In this document: piece by piece, positions 62,598 to 64,000 of the stretch
How positions within the stretch are numbered: position 1 is the first letter of the stretch
Layout: the number at the start of each line of letters is the position of its first letter
From: Camarhynchus parvulus
Taxonomy: Eukaryota; Chordata; Aves; Passeriformes; Thraupidae
Length of the DNA stretch: 64,000 nucleotides
NCBI RefSeq assembly: GCF_901933205.1
Contig: NC_044572.1
Location: forward strand, 76,877,465 to 76,941,464
Direction of reading: 5' to 3'
Translations under genes and position numbers: made by a program
Notes under the pieces: model-generated
Told to the model about the DNA's origin: nothing
Databases searched by the model: none
What the model saw: the letters and a program-made list of their open reading frames with translations, nothing else

Positions 62598-62752
62598 AAC
62601 AAAAACAAAACAAAACAAAACAAAGCAACAACAACAACAAAAACCCCACAAAACAAAACAAAGAAAACAAAACCACAAAATCAAAACAAGTGAACAAAAA
62701 CAGGGAAAAAAACCTACAAAAAACCCCACCAAAAACCCCAAAACAAAACAAA
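62598..62752. repeat. A/C-rich low-complexity tract, (AAAAC)n and (CAA)n
   Basis: It starts with about six AAAAC units, runs into CAACAACAACAA, then irregular A-rich sequence with CCCC and CCAC insertions. All T residues but a few are absent from this strand, so it is strongly strand-asymmetric. The frames through it on both strands (Lys/Gln/Thr-rich; Phe/Cys/Val-rich) are by-products. Confidence 0.9.
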
Positions 62753-64000
62753 CAATTCAAGGTCTTCTATCTGAATATAATGACGGACTCTTCTTGACCA
62801 CTTTAAATACATTAATATAGGTAGACACAAAAGTAATATGTTACATAATTAAATGATGGACATACTGCTGAGCATCATCATTGAAGAAAGCCACAAGCTC
62901 AGGTAATCAGATTTGCTGGGCAACTGAGGGAGAGAAAAAAGAGGATTCTAATAATTTAGTCCTAACATACAGTCTAAAAAATTTGCTTATGTATTTCTGT
63001 ATTCTGTTGTCTTTCAGAAACACACTAAGGTTTCATCAATGATTTTCATATCTTTTTGGCAGCACTTTTTTGATAGCAGAGTCTGGGAGAGGAAGGAAAA
63101 CTGTGGTCTACATTGTGGACAGTAGTTTCAGAAAGCACAAAAATAACTACATTTCCAGTTAGTTTCAAAGTTCAAAAAGTGCAATGGAGTAAATAAATTC
63201 CGTTAAAGAGGATGAATCCTGGTATTGCTGGACAATGCAGGAACATAATGGCTCACCAGCCAATGTAGTCATGGAACAGACGTTTCAAATACGACAGCCA
63301 GAACCATCTCATCTGGAGATATAGGGTCACTGAAAACCATTCCCATTTAACAAATGGACTGCTCAGAGCTTGATTTTTCCTTTTTACAAAGCCATGTGGC
63401 TTTGCTCCAGTTCTTAGTTACAACTTTTACATTTCACAATTGCCCTCACCTGCAACTCCTTTCACTTGGAGATGGACACTACAGGGGAACTAATTGTCTC
63501 TGACATACCAGGGGAATCCATTCTATTTTAATTCCTTAGAAGGTAGCTTGATTGCCTTGGTATACTACTAGAACTTTTTTATGTTAACACATGAATATGT
63601 AATTGCTACTCATTCATATGGGAAGGAAAACATTAAAAAATCTGTAATTCAGATTAGTTTTTTTTTTTAATCTTACATCCATAACAGTAAATTTAACTTC
63701 ACCTGTGGCAAAAACTTCCATATTTTATATTAAAACTAAGGGATTTGGTACTTCGGATTTGATTCATTATAGACTTTTGCTCTGTCAGCAATCAGAGAAA
63801 TCTTTGTTTCAATATTTATTTCAATGAACCCTCTCTCATTTCACTAGATGGCACATAAATAAATGGTGTTTTGGTGTTAATATTTTATTGACAGTCACTC
63901 AGAAAACTCACTGTGTAAGACTAATCGTGGATCTGGATCTTCTGAGATAGTTAAAGAAGAAAAAAGATTCTCCATGTTAAGTAATATTAAATTACTGTGT
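62753..64000. other. Unassigned non-coding sequence to the window end
   Basis: No gene, RNA or recognised repeat. An uninterrupted T run lies near 63659-63668. Composition matches the surrounding AT-rich background. Confidence 0.6.

Noticed and set aside
62529..62820. Phe/Cys/Val-rich (minus) and Lys/Gln/Thr-rich (plus) frames
   Set aside because: Both are translations of the A/C-rich low-complexity tract.

Overview
The window reads as ordinary bird nuclear DNA: AT-rich, with no recognisable protein-coding exon, no RNA gene, no operon structure and no CRISPR-like array. The evidence for a bird, probably a neoavian and possibly a songbird, is the mobile-element content. Several fragments of CR1 (chicken repeat 1) LINEs are present, some ending in the typical ATTCTATG / ATTCTGTG 3' repeat, together with LTR pieces of families that I recognise from avian genomes. 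No database search was possible, so family assignments rest on recalled consensus patterns. The window is most simply a gene desert or the inside of a very long intron.

Layout. 1-1.3 kb: a poly(A) tract, then an old minus-strand CR1. 1.3-6.6 kb: unassigned sequence. 6.6-7.5 kb: a minus-strand ERV LTR with TATA box and poly(A) signal. 7.5-10.8 kb: unassigned, with a GC-richer block at 8.96-9.19 kb. 10.8-11.6 kb: minus-strand CR1 carrying a private 31-bp duplication. 11.7-12.0 kb: 3' part of another avian LTR. 12-19.1 kb: unassigned, with a likely ancient CR1 tail near 14.2 kb and blocks that look like conserved non-coding DNA. 19.1-20.0 kb: plus-strand CR1. 22.1-23.1 kb: minus-strand CR1 with a legible C-terminal ORF2 segment. 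23.1-38.4 kb: unassigned, holding a perfect hairpin (29.04 kb), an (AAAAT)n microsatellite (33.4 kb) and a perfect 60-bp tandem duplication (35.04 kb). 38.4 kb: the 5' head of an LTR of the same family as the 11.7 kb piece. 42.8 and 44.4 kb: compact mixtures of inverted and direct repeats. 51 kb: a near-complete minus-strand LTR. 54.5-55.3 kb: a GC-rich, well-preserved minus-strand solo LTR. 56.2 kb: a (TTAGTA)n array. 56.6 and 61.7 kb: plus-strand CR1 3' ends. 62.6 kb: an A/C-rich tract. The rest is unassigned.

No genes work together here. What can be read is a record of retrotransposition followed by decay, with local small duplications and palindromes that look like replication template-switch products. 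I found no credible new biological system. The best items for a second look are the compact palindrome/direct-repeat clusters, the 60-bp duplication, the young-looking LTR at 54.5 kb and a few candidate conserved non-coding blocks.
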